This document shows positions 55,870 to 64,000 of a stretch of 64,000 nucleotides of DNA, piece after piece (positions within the stretch are counted from its first letter, which is position 1; each line of letters begins with the position of its first letter). The notes under the pieces are model-generated. The model was not told the origin of the DNA, made no database searches, and saw only the letters and a program-made list of their open reading frames with translations. The stretch spans positions 434,001-498,000 of the forward strand of contig NC_050728.1 of NCBI RefSeq assembly GCF_014133895.1. Reading direction: 5' to 3'. The translations under genes were made by a program, and so were the position numbers. Origin of the DNA: Torulaspora globosa (Eukaryota > Ascomycota > Saccharomycetes > Saccharomycetales > Saccharomycetaceae).

Positions 55870-58323
55870 ATGACTGCAATGTTGCGAACCGTTTCCATGC
55901 TGACATTCTTACCGTGGATTCTTTTACTGGGACCATGGACCGTGGTACTGGGTAAACCGTATGAAGCGTATCCCTTGGATGAACAATATCCGCCAGTAGC
56001 TAGGATAGACGAAGCGTTCAGCTTCCGGATTTCCAATGACACGTTCAAATCGTCTGTCAGCCAAGGCTCCCAAATCTCATACAGTGCGACAAACCTTCCT
56101 CAATGGCTGTCGTTCGATTCTTCAGCAAGGACATTTTCCGGAACACCAGATTCCAGCACTCTCAAGGATGGAGCCGAGACACTTTACTTCGATATCACGC
56201 TCGAAGGAACCGACCCTGCGGACAGTGAGAGTTTTAGTAAGAGTTATCAGCTAGTTCTGACCGCCCAGTCTAGCATTAAGATCGCTGATAACTTCAATCT
56301 TCTAGCCCTTCTGAAGAATTACGGATCCACTAATGGGAAGGACGGCCTTATCTTGACTCCGAATGAGATATTCAATGTTACGTTCGATAGATCTACTTTC
56401 ACTAGCGATCAACCTATCATTGCTTACTATGGGCAGTCCTTGGAAAATAATGCTCCTCTACCAAATTGGCTCACGTTCGACCCGAATAACTTGGAATTCA
56501 GTGGAACTGCCCCCGTGGTAAACTCGAACATCGCTCCCCAAATCTCCTACGGGTTTGTATTAACCGCTACAGATATCAAAGGATTCTCGGGTGTCAGTAT
56601 TCCCTTTCACCTTGTGATTGGTGCTCACGAACTTACGACATCGATCCAGAACAGTATGATCATTAACGTTACATCTTCTGGAGACTTCAGTTACAAACTG
56701 CCCTTAAACTATGTTTATCTTGATGAACAGGCAGTACAAACCAAGGATCTTGGTGCGATTCAGCTGGTCGGCGCACCATCCTGGGTTAAGTTGAGCAACG
56801 ATACATTATCTGGTACAATGCCTATGGGCGAGCTGTCATCAAACTCAACCAACTTTTCTGTGGCTGTTCACGACATCTACGACGATGTTATTTACTTGAA
56901 CTTCATGATCGAATCTACGGACAAGTTGTTTGCCATTTCTGCACTGTCAAATTTGAATGCTACGCGAGGAGAGTGGTTTCAATACAACTTCTTGCCATCT
57001 CAGTTTACAGATTATTCGCAAACCACTGTTTCCGTCAATTACACTAACTCAACACAGTCTCATGACTGGATTAATTTCGAGTCTTCAAACATGACTTTGC
57101 ATGGCCAAGTCCCAGATGATTTTGATCGCTTAGCTATGAAATTGATAGCCTCTCGAGGTTCTCAAACGCAGGGGCTGGATTTCCAGATAATCGGCATGGA
57201 CGATAGGTTCAATCATACCAACCACACTAGCAGTCTTACATCATCGTCCAGCTCCTCTTCGAGTACTTCTTTGCCCTCTTCTTCCACATCGTTTGCTTCC
57301 TCGACTATGACAGCTACAACACTATCCAGTGCAAGTGCCTCCAGCGAGCCGCCGCTAAAGAAAAACTCCAATAAAACTACTGCGATCGCTTGCGGCGTGG
57401 CGATTCCCTTAGGACTGATAGCTTTAATAGCTATTGTGTTATTAGTGTTCTGGCGTCGCAGAAACAATAGGAAAGAGAGCTCGGATAATGAAAAAGGGCC
57501 CAATATTAGTGGTCCCGATGTGAACAACCCAGCTAACAGACCGAATCAGCAAGCAATTACACCACTCAATCCATTCAGGGATGATCAGACTTCGGCTACG
57601 TCCGGTGCGAAACGATTGGCCGCTTTAAATGCCATGAAATTGGACGAGTCATCGTCTTCCGATTCCGACGTTTCAACAGTGGATGAGAAAGGCAACTCTG
57701 TCGCTTCTGAAGACCTTCGCCATGACACACGGAGTACCGATAACCTACTGAAACCCGATGCAGAGTTTTTTGATCCGCAGAACAGGTCCTCTTCGGTTTA
57801 CATCGATAGTGAGCCAGCAAATCGCAAGTCCTGGAGGTACAAATTGAGCTCTCCACTGCGCATCAATGAAGGAGGGAGGGACAGTTGTATATCAACAAGT
57901 ACTGTCTCCACGGTTGATCTTCTGAACACTGTGATCAAAGACGGAGAGAATATCAATAAAGACCCAAGAAAATCCACCCTGGGAATGAGAGACTCTGTCT
58001 TTTGTAATGACCATTCCAAATCCCAATCATCCAATTCGGTTGCTTCAAGGTCTGCAATGAAATTCACGCCAGAGAATGATGTGCTTCCAATCCTTGATGA
58101 GCATAGTAACACTTCTCCGAACTCTAAATCTGCCACATCACCTTCAACTTCCTCTTCAGACGACTTCGTTCCTGTGAAAGATGGGCAAAATTATAACTGG
58201 ATACACCGTGCCAAGCCTGATAGGCGACCTAGCAATAAGAGATTGGTTCAGACCGAAAACCAAAGTAAAGTCGACATAGGACAGGCGGAGGAGATCGAAG
58301 GTCATTTCCCGGAGAAAATATGA
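55870..58323 (+). CDS. AXL2: Axl2 (Bud10), axial bud-site landmark
   Basis: Axl2 is a plasma-membrane glycoprotein that marks the axial bud site with Bud3, Bud4 and Axl1 and helps activate Cdc42. The product has 817 residues (S. cerevisiae 823). A signal peptide (about 1-29, MLTFLPWILLLGPWTVVLG) precedes several cadherin-like (CADG) domains (about 30-440) with many N-glycosylation sites. Then come a Ser/Thr-rich O-glycosylated stalk (about 455-500), one membrane helix (about 506-528, VAIPLGLIALIAIVLLVFW) and a basic-flanked cytosolic tail. Confidence 0.95.
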   Translation: MTAMLRTVSMLTFLPWILLLGPWTVVLGKPYEAYPLDEQYPPVARIDEAFSFRISNDTFKSSVSQGSQISYSATNLPQWLSFDSSARTFSGTPDSSTLKDGAETLYFDITLEGTDPADSESFSKSYQLVLTAQSSIKIADNFNLLALLKNYGSTNGKDGLILTPNEIFNVTFDRSTFTSDQPIIAYYGQSLENNAPLPNWLTFDPNNLEFSGTAPVVNSNIAPQISYGFVLTATDIKGFSGVSIPFHLVIGAHELTTSIQNSMIINVTSSGDFSYKLPLNYVYLDEQAVQTKDLGAIQLVGAPSWVKLSNDTLSGTMPMGELSSNSTNFSVAVHDIYDDVIYLNFMIESTDKLFAISALSNLNATRGEWFQYNFLPSQFTDYSQTTVSVNYTNSTQSHDWINFESSNMTLHGQVPDDFDRLAMKLIASRGSQTQGLDFQIIGMDDRFNHTNHTSSLTSSSSSSSSTSLPSSSTSFASSTMTATTLSSASASSEPPLKKNSNKTTAIACGVAIPLGLIALIAIVLLVFWRRRNNRKESSDNEKGPNISGPDVNNPANRPNQQAITPLNPFRDDQTSATSGAKRLAALNAMKLDESSSSDSDVSTVDEKGNSVASEDLRHDTRSTDNLLKPDAEFFDPQNRSSSVYIDSEPANRKSWRYKLSSPLRINEGGRDSCISTSTVSTVDLLNTVIKDGENINKDPRKSTLGMRDSVFCNDHSKSQSSNSVASRSAMKFTPENDVLPILDEHSNTSPNSKSATSPSTSSSDDFVPVKDGQNYNWIHRAKPDRRPSNKRLVQTENQSKVDIGQAEEIEGHFPEKI

Positions 58324-58541
58324 TCAATTACGGCGCATAGGACGATATCAATCTGTTCTTCAATCGACAAATGGTCACTGCATTTATAAAGATCACTAAG
58401 TAATGATGTTTCAAAGTTTGTAATTCATTTAAGGTATTAATCATACTATCAAGCTATGGACCAAACCAGTAAGAATCCCAGGCTGCAAGAATATGGAAAG
58501 TTGAGAAGAAATAGCGAAAAGTCGAACGACAACATGATTAT

Positions 58542-60140
58542 CTACTGGGAGTTTGCCTTAAGTGACTTAGCATACATTGCCGTATCCTTTGCACGTCTTC
58601 TGCCTTCAACATATTCTATCATTTCCGAGTAGGATTCAGGAATGACCGTGCAATAACCAGGCTTTGCTACATGGTCTTCATCAGCATCTCTTGGAGTGAA
58701 GAAAGAATAAATAAAAGACCCCGATTTCTGGATCTTCTCTGAAGCCAATTCCTGAACTTTAGTGTCGACTTTGATTTGAATCAAGGTACCTGGTTTTGAT
58801 AAGAAGTCATTTTCTCTCAAGGAAAGTTCATTAACCGGAGTTGGCTGGAAGTGGAAGTTGTTCTTATCATCGACAGAGCCGTCTACTGCAGATTGCGCTT
58901 CGGGCTTGCTTGATTCATGCAAATGCTCCGTGTAAACGACGGTAGCATCCATATGCAAAACGGAGCCGACCGGAACTGGAGTATTGAATGTCAATGAGTC
59001 CAAGGACACGAATCTAGGTAGGGAATGGGAAAATGAGGCCGCACAACAATAGGCGAGCTCAAAAGTTTGTCTCATCAGATAACCTCCGAAAATCATGTAG
59101 GAATGTCTATTCCTATACTGTGGTTGCATAAACATGGTAGACTTAACGTTTGTGTCCTTCATGAAAATAATATTGGAGGGTTTCTCTTTCAAACTAGCTA
59201 GCTTTTTGGAAGCTGTCCAAAGCTGATGGATGAGTACCGACTCGTCTTTGGTTGGTGGATACTTCTCCAGATTCATGTTTATAGCCCGCATCTTTTTGGC
59301 AGCCATTCTCGATTCTGCACGTTTGAAATCCATCCACTCTTGCTCGTTCAGAGGCAATAACCTATTGATGGCTAATGACTTGTGAGTTTCGGGATTTCTG
59401 GCAACAAAGGTAAAAGATGCTGTCATAAAGATATCTTCATCAGATAGTGAGTTCTCGTCGATCTCTTTGGGTATGTCGCTTTTTAGGGCCCTAGCCGTGA
59501 TAGAGATCTCCATGGAGGATCTACCCGTGTAAATCACAGCACCCGAAAGAATGATATTCACATCAGCGATGCTATCCACCGGTTTTAGCAGATAAATACG
59601 ATCAACAGATGCGGTAACAATCATAGGCTCCACCGGAGCTGTGTGCTTGTAGGCGATCTTACCAGCCAGTGAGTCCAGATCTTGGAACAATTGACCCATT
59701 CTCAGGCGACCCGCAGCATTCACATAAAAATCTGCCACTGTAGGATCATCTCTGAATGGCAGCACTATGTAAGCAAAAGAATCCTTTCTTGTCTTGTCGA
59801 TGACATCAGTCGACTTGATATGGCTGTAAACGTACGAATCGATAATTTTTCCCTGTGCCAATTGAGCTTTACGTTCCGCCAACGCATTCAGCCATGTAGC
59901 TTTAAAATCCTTCCCTGAGCCTTTGACCAAACGCTCGTATTCGTAGTAGTCGGTTCTTGTTGTTGCATTAGCGTCGGGACGACTTGCTAAATCTTCGACA
60001 GAAGTTGGGTCATTAGGATGTGTCTGCTTGTTCTGGAAAAAAGGAGTACATCTATAGTACCTAGAGCTGGCAATTGCAGTCAATTTCGAAGCAACACGGC
60101 CATTTGTCCTGCTAATGATTGCGCTGTTAGCTTTCAACAT
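58542..60140 (-). CDS. Probable mitochondrial acyl-CoA thioesterase (ACOT9-like, double hotdog)
   Basis: This 532-residue protein resembles the ACOT9/ACOT10 family of mitochondrial acyl-CoA thioesterases, which hydrolyse acyl-CoA to free acid and CoA. The N-terminus (MLKANSAIISRTNGRVASKLTAIASSRYYR) is basic and Ser-rich without acidic residues, a good presequence. Two hotdog-like regions are visible (about 95-250 and 330-460), with DFYVNAAGRLRMGQLFQDLDSLAG in the first and MIFGGYLMRQTFELAYCCAASF in the second, the usual two-domain layout. ATG 60140 is chosen over the upstream TTG. I do not recall an S. cerevisiae orthologue, and the gene interrupts the AXL2-SAL1 order. Family assignment is by pattern recognition, not alignment. 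Confidence 0.75.
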   Translation of the reverse strand: MLKANSAIISRTNGRVASKLTAIASSRYYRCTPFFQNKQTHPNDPTSVEDLASRPDANATTRTDYYEYERLVKGSGKDFKATWLNALAERKAQLAQGKIIDSYVYSHIKSTDVIDKTRKDSFAYIVLPFRDDPTVADFYVNAAGRLRMGQLFQDLDSLAGKIAYKHTAPVEPMIVTASVDRIYLLKPVDSIADVNIILSGAVIYTGRSSMEISITARALKSDIPKEIDENSLSDEDIFMTASFTFVARNPETHKSLAINRLLPLNEQEWMDFKRAESRMAAKKMRAINMNLEKYPPTKDESVLIHQLWTASKKLASLKEKPSNIIFMKDTNVKSTMFMQPQYRNRHSYMIFGGYLMRQTFELAYCCAASFSHSLPRFVSLDSLTFNTPVPVGSVLHMDATVVYTEHLHESSKPEAQSAVDGSVDDKNNFHFQPTPVNELSLRENDFLSKPGTLIQIKVDTKVQELASEKIQKSGSFIYSFFTPRDADEDHVAKPGYCTVIPESYSEMIEYVEGRRRAKDTAMYAKSLKANSQ

Positions 60141-61111
60141 CTTGCTTGACAACTTCAAGGCGAGATCACCGAGCTTTAAATATCAGGCGTTCAGCTAAAA
60201 TACTAGAGCTGAACTGAGTCTCCAGACACAATTAACTCGCTGATCAGCGTTCGAAGTTGCTCATCCTTTGCTCAAAAAGGCATTTAAGATATCCTTTTTC
60301 CTCGCTCGCTGCCTAGTAGAAAACTTTTCCAGTGGTAAAATTATGATAAGACGAAAGATAGGCGGACTAATCATGATCGAATTGCGGTCTGTCTGTAATC
60401 GCTGACTCAGATTAGCTTGTAGAGTCCTTAGAAATATTTAGATGGCCCTGAGTTGCCAGGAAACACTGTCCTGAAGAGGCTGGCAGCCGACGACACAATC
60501 TAAAATACTGGCGCCAGTGACAAAAATTAGAAGAAAAAAAGGTATGTTACCGATTCACGGAATCTGAGTAACTTTAAAGGCGTTACAATGTTTATTGGGG
60601 GATTAGCACGAATATAAGTGTACGATCGAAGAGAGCTGTGTAGCGAAATGCCATGATATCGTAAAAAAAAAGAGGCAGGTCGACGTTGTGCCCTGTCAAA
60701 CCTGGCTTTACTATTTTTTCAGCAATCGGTAGTTGATGAGCAGTCAAGTATACTAGTCGAGTCTCAGTGAGTCGCCATGGTTCCGGGCCCTACTGTTAAA
60801 GACTGGCCGAAACCGAGAATACCAGGCAACATACGATGCACGGCTCTCGAGCAGATTACGATTGCCGAGGAGGACAAGGCGTTCAACTCGTGGAGGGCTC
60901 GCAGACTCGGCAGAGCAGCTTTACAGGTTATCCAACGACAGACGTACATAGTTATTAAAGTTAGAGCGATCTCCAGGCGAATTCTCACAAGAAGCCATCG
61001 GTTTAGAGCTGTTGAAAAGAGTGCTTCTCGAGCAAGTTATCTGTTGCTGGGGTGAGTTGTGGTGTTTGGTGTGTTGTGAGAAGTTTGTGATCAAAAAAGG
61101 CCGTGTTTCTA
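60141..61111 (+). other. Thioesterase-like gene/SAL1 divergent intergenic region
   Basis: The 971-bp region contains a Gcn4-type site TGACTCA (60403-60409), an A9 tract near 60663-60671, and a 92-codon ATG frame (60777-61055) that reads unlike any family I know and is Arg-rich; I consider it probably chance. No tRNA or repeat was seen. Confidence 0.4.
60403..60409 (+). promoter_or_regulatory. Gcn4-type site
   Basis: TGACTCA, a full Gcn4/AP-1 core, lies 263 bp upstream of the thioesterase-like gene and 700 bp upstream of SAL1. Motif only. Confidence 0.35.
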
Positions 61112-62707
61112 ATGGATGATCCCCGAAGAGATCCGACTCAGAACTCTGACAAACGATATGATCGATATGAGCAGCTCTTTAGGAAACTTGACGTCAATGG
61201 AACTGGCAAATTAGATATCCAGAGCTTGCAGAAGGCGTTGGAAAAGGATGGGCATCCGTTGAGAGATAGTAACGAAGCTATTATGGTGCTATTTAATGCG
61301 ATGGACTGCGATAAGGACTCTATAGTGGATCTCGAAGATTTCAGCAAATATGCTTCAATCGCAGAATCACAGATAGAGAAAGGATTTAAAAGACTAGACT
61401 CAGATCATGATGGTAAAGTGAAATTGTCAGAGGTGTCGGAATATCTGTCGAAACTGGATAAGGATTGTTCGAAACCTAGACGGCTCGCCCAATTGGAGAA
61501 TAACCTGGACGTAGAGAAGAAAGCGTCCAGATTCAACACTTTCCTGAAGTGGGCATTTTTGAAAAAACCAAAAGGTGAGGATAAGACTCGGTATATCACC
61601 TATGATCAATGGAGGGATTTCCTTCTCCTGATGCCTAGAAAGGAAGGCTCGAGATTGCATACTGCATATGCATATTATTGCTATTTCAATGCCGATGTAG
61701 ATCTGTCCTCCGAGGGTGACATGACTTTGATCAACGATTTTATCAATGGGTTCGGTTACTTCATAGCAGGAGGGCTCTCCGGAGTGACATCGCGTACCTG
61801 TACCGCACCGCTAGATCGACTGAAAGTCTTCCTCATTGCAAGGACAGATCTATCATCGACTCTACTCAACTCTAAAGAGTCTCTTCTGGCCAAGAATCCA
61901 AACGCAAATTTGGCGAAAATAAGGTCGCCGATCGTCAAGGCAATCACCACACTTTATAGACAGGGCGGTCTTAGAGCATTTTACGTTGGAAACGGGCTGA
62001 ATGTGATTAAGGTGTTTCCAGAAAGCTCCATGAAATTTGGATCATTCGAGCTGACGAAGAAGCTGATGACAAAACTCGAGGGCTGTCGAGAAACAAGTGA
62101 ACTCTCCAAGTTTTCCACCTATATTGCTGGTGGTATGGCCGGAGTTGTCGCGCAGTTCTCTGTTTATCCTATTGACACTTTAAAATTTAGGATCCAATGC
62201 GCACCCCTCGATAACCAAGTGAAAGGCAATAAACTGCTTTTGCAGACCGCTAAAGATATGTATCATGCCGGAGGGCTAAAGCTATTCTACAGGGGGGTAA
62301 CCGTAGGTGTTGTCGGGATATTTCCTTACGCTGCACTGGATCTTGGAACATTCTCTGCTCTGAAAAAATGGTACATTGCTAGAAAGGCGAAACAGTTGTC
62401 AATTCCAGAGTCTGAAGTCTCCCTGAGCAACCTGGTCGTTCTGCCGATGGGCGCCTTTAGCGGTACAGTTGGAGCCACCGCAGTGTATCCAATAAACTTG
62501 CTCCGGACTAGATTACAAGCCCAAGGTACCTTTGCACATCCAGCAACTTACACAGGTTTCAGGGATGTCTTGATGAAGACAATTCAACGAGAGGGCTATC
62601 CTGGTCTCTTTAAAGGTCTGGTACCGAACCTAGCAAAGGTCTGCCCTGCGGTTTCCATCAGTTATCTATGTTACGAAAATCTCAAGAGCCTGATGAAGCT
62701 GGGATGA
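61112..62707 (+). CDS. SAL1: Sal1, calcium-regulated mitochondrial ATP-Mg/Pi carrier
   Basis: Sal1 is an SCaMC-type inner-membrane carrier exchanging ATP-Mg for phosphate under calcium control; it is needed when Aac2-type exchange is limiting. The 531-residue protein has an N-terminal EF-hand domain facing the intermembrane space. Loop 1 (DVNGTGKLDIQS) lacks the final acidic ligand, while loops DCDKDSIVDLED and DSDHDGKVKLSE are complete. Three carrier repeats follow (from about 215, 335 and 440), with PxD/E signatures APLDRLKVF, YPIDTLKFR and YPINLLRTR. ATG 61112 is used, not the GTG at 61103. Confidence 0.95.
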   Translation: MDDPRRDPTQNSDKRYDRYEQLFRKLDVNGTGKLDIQSLQKALEKDGHPLRDSNEAIMVLFNAMDCDKDSIVDLEDFSKYASIAESQIEKGFKRLDSDHDGKVKLSEVSEYLSKLDKDCSKPRRLAQLENNLDVEKKASRFNTFLKWAFLKKPKGEDKTRYITYDQWRDFLLLMPRKEGSRLHTAYAYYCYFNADVDLSSEGDMTLINDFINGFGYFIAGGLSGVTSRTCTAPLDRLKVFLIARTDLSSTLLNSKESLLAKNPNANLAKIRSPIVKAITTLYRQGGLRAFYVGNGLNVIKVFPESSMKFGSFELTKKLMTKLEGCRETSELSKFSTYIAGGMAGVVAQFSVYPIDTLKFRIQCAPLDNQVKGNKLLLQTAKDMYHAGGLKLFYRGVTVGVVGIFPYAALDLGTFSALKKWYIARKAKQLSIPESEVSLSNLVVLPMGAFSGTVGATAVYPINLLRTRLQAQGTFAHPATYTGFRDVLMKTIQREGYPGLFKGLVPNLAKVCPAVSISYLCYENLKSLMKLG

Positions 62708-62846
62708 TCATCACGGCTTCGCTATAGCATTGCACTTCAAAATCAAACTGACCGTCCATTTGCACCACTTAAAAAGTGACAGAATATATTACGTATTATT
62801 TATTCTTTGAGACATAATTTTATTCATTTCTTATAAGCATAGATTG

Positions 62847-63572
62847 TCAGAGAGATCCTAAAACATTGCTGCCCTGGCTGGTAAGGTACACATTGTCTAG
62901 ACTGTTATCTGAGACCAGCAATTTCTCGCAATGGTTGCGTATTATCAAAGGGCCGACATCACATCCCACTAAAGATGACATCTTAATCTTCGGTTTGAAC
63001 ACTCCAATGTTCTCGGGAAGGCCCTCATCCTCATCGCACTTGGTCCAATTGGTCTCTCTCTCAAATTCCAGCTTATCTTCCTTATCCTTCAGTCTCTCTC
63101 TCCCTTGAGGCAAATGGCCCAATTCCATTTCCATTGTATTGATGACGACCTCGAAGACCACAGTATCATCTCTGATGGGATCCAATTTCTCCAAATGAGC
63201 CGTGAGACTGTTGAAACTAGATCTGAACTCGTCAAAGACCTCCGACTCAGTAAGGGTACCGACGTCATCAACATGTCTGAACTCGTCAAAGCTCAGAACG
63301 TATCTCTCGATACACATGTTATCCTCTTTGGTCATCACGCACAGAGATAATCCGTAGATGTGAACTAGCTTACTCAAAACATCCAACACAAGTTCTTCAA
63401 TGTAGTCCTGGACTTCCGGATGCCTATTCATGGGAGTAAATTGTGGTAGATTAAACGCTTGATAGGTCGTGATATCGAAAGAAGCAGCTGGATACACATT
63501 GCGATGGTACAGGATGGAACTGAGAAAGCATTTAAGATATATTTTCATCCATTTTTCAATCCAAATATTCAT
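62847..63572 (-). CDS. REV7: Rev7, HORMA subunit of DNA polymerase zeta
   Basis: Rev7 binds Rev3 in polymerase zeta, which extends mismatched termini in mutagenic translesion synthesis. The 241-residue protein (S. cerevisiae 245) is a HORMA domain throughout. It starts MNIWIEKWMKIYLKCFLSSILYHRNVYP and has the conserved YQAFNLPQFTPMNRHPEVQDYIEELVLDVLSKL. The C-terminal safety-belt region includes SSLVGCDVGPLIIRNH. It shares a 165-bp divergent promoter with PMS1 and converges on SAL1. Confidence 0.96.
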   Translation of the reverse strand: MNIWIEKWMKIYLKCFLSSILYHRNVYPAASFDITTYQAFNLPQFTPMNRHPEVQDYIEELVLDVLSKLVHIYGLSLCVMTKEDNMCIERYVLSFDEFRHVDDVGTLTESEVFDEFRSSFNSLTAHLEKLDPIRDDTVVFEVVINTMEMELGHLPQGRERLKDKEDKLEFERETNWTKCDEDEGLPENIGVFKPKIKMSSLVGCDVGPLIIRNHCEKLLVSDNSLDNVYLTSQGSNVLGSL

Positions 63573-63737
63573 CGATTAGCTTAAATCATCCGACAGGAGC
63601 TAGCTTTAATTAGCTGCTCTTTACCTCATCTGATCAAGCAAAGCATCGCTGTCGCGCAACCTTTATCATACATATGAGACTACGTAACACTGAAAATACA
63701 GGGACTAAAGACCAATCGATGGCTGAAAAGGTGGATT

Positions 63738-64000
63738 ATGACCAGGATCTCAGCCATTGCTGGTGACGATATCCATAAGATAACGTCAAGTCAGGTCATT
63801 GTCGATCTTATAACCTGTGTGAAGGAACTCGTCGATAACAGTATTGATGCGGGTGCCCATAACATCGAGGTGGTCTTCAAGAACTATGGAATGGAATCTA
63901 TTGAATGTAGTGATGATGGTGAGGGCATCAGTTCCGAAAATTTCGAATCTTTAGCGTTGAAGCATTTCACCTCCAAAATAAGGTCCTTTCAAGATGTCTC
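63738..64000 (+). CDS. PMS1: Pms1, MutL-type mismatch repair protein (N-terminus only)
   Basis: Pms1 pairs with Mlh1 to form MutL-alpha, the endonuclease of mismatch repair. Only the first 87 codons lie in the window. They hold the start of the GHKL ATPase: ITSSQVIVDLITCVKELVDNSIDAGA (Mg-ATP Asn/Glu helix), the CSDDGEGI motif and FESLALKHFTSKI. This matches Pms1 rather than Mlh1 or Mlh3. SAL1 and PMS1 are adjacent in S. cerevisiae; here REV7 lies between them. Confidence 0.94.
   Translation, partial: MTRISAIAGDDIHKITSSQVIVDLITCVKELVDNSIDAGAHNIEVVFKNYGMESIECSDDGEGISSENFESLALKHFTSKIRSFQDV

Noticed and set aside
60777..61055. 92-codon ATG frame upstream of SAL1 as a gene
   Set aside because: Arg-rich, no recognised family, overlapped by an equally open minus frame; typical of chance. 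Kept only as a note in the region entry.

Overview
The window is nuclear DNA of a budding yeast (Saccharomycetaceae). It holds 32 protein-coding genes (two cut by the window edges) and one tRNA gene. Nearly every protein can be matched, by recognisable sequence and length, to a Saccharomyces cerevisiae gene, and no coding intron is needed to read any of them. Gene order points to a lineage that did not go through the yeast whole-genome duplication. Genes that lie on separate S. cerevisiae chromosomes alternate along one contig: chr XVI with chr II in the first 23.5 kb, chr XIV with chr XV from 24 to 49 kb, then chr XIV with chr IX to the end. This is expected of a Torulaspora/Zygosaccharomyces-type or Lachancea/Kluyveromyces-type genome. 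I cannot name the species from sequence alone.

Layout. 1-9.1 kb: SEC8 (partial), VPS15, SMK1 and the YBR096W homologue, all on the minus strand. 9.3-15.9 kb: RXT2, PBY1, TIM12, NHP6 (probable 5' UTR intron), POL30/PCNA and MAK3. 16.2-23.5 kb: ATG11, TAH18, MSF1. 24-32.2 kb: APP1, TMA46, PTC5, VPS21, YVC1. 32.8-43.4 kb: NST1, RHO2, tRNA-Asn(GTT), TOP2. 43.7-53.8 kb: a tricalbin, SNN1, OST3, MKT1, CCT2. 53.9-64 kb: END3, AXL2, a mitochondrial acyl-CoA thioesterase-like gene with no S. cerevisiae counterpart that I recall, SAL1, REV7 and the start of PMS1.

These are housekeeping genes that are not organised as one pathway. Common themes are membrane traffic (SEC8, VPS15, VPS21, END3, tricalbin, YVC1, ATG11), chromosome duplication and repair (POL30, TOP2, REV7, PMS1), cell polarity (AXL2, RHO2) and mitochondria (TIM12, MSF1, PTC5, SAL1).

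I found no CRISPR array, transposon, toxin system or plainly new multi-gene system. The items most worth a second look are non-coding. They are: four SCB/MCB-type elements of alternating orientation in front of AXL2; a perfect mid-sporulation element in front of SMK1; paired MCB sites before POL30 and paired forkhead sites before TOP2; a likely 5' UTR intron in NHP6; a perfect 17-bp inverted repeat between ATG11 and TAH18; a short segment resembling helix IV of 5S rRNA between YVC1 and NST1; a uORF stopping 9 nt before PTC5; and a natural glycine at residue 30 of Mkt1.
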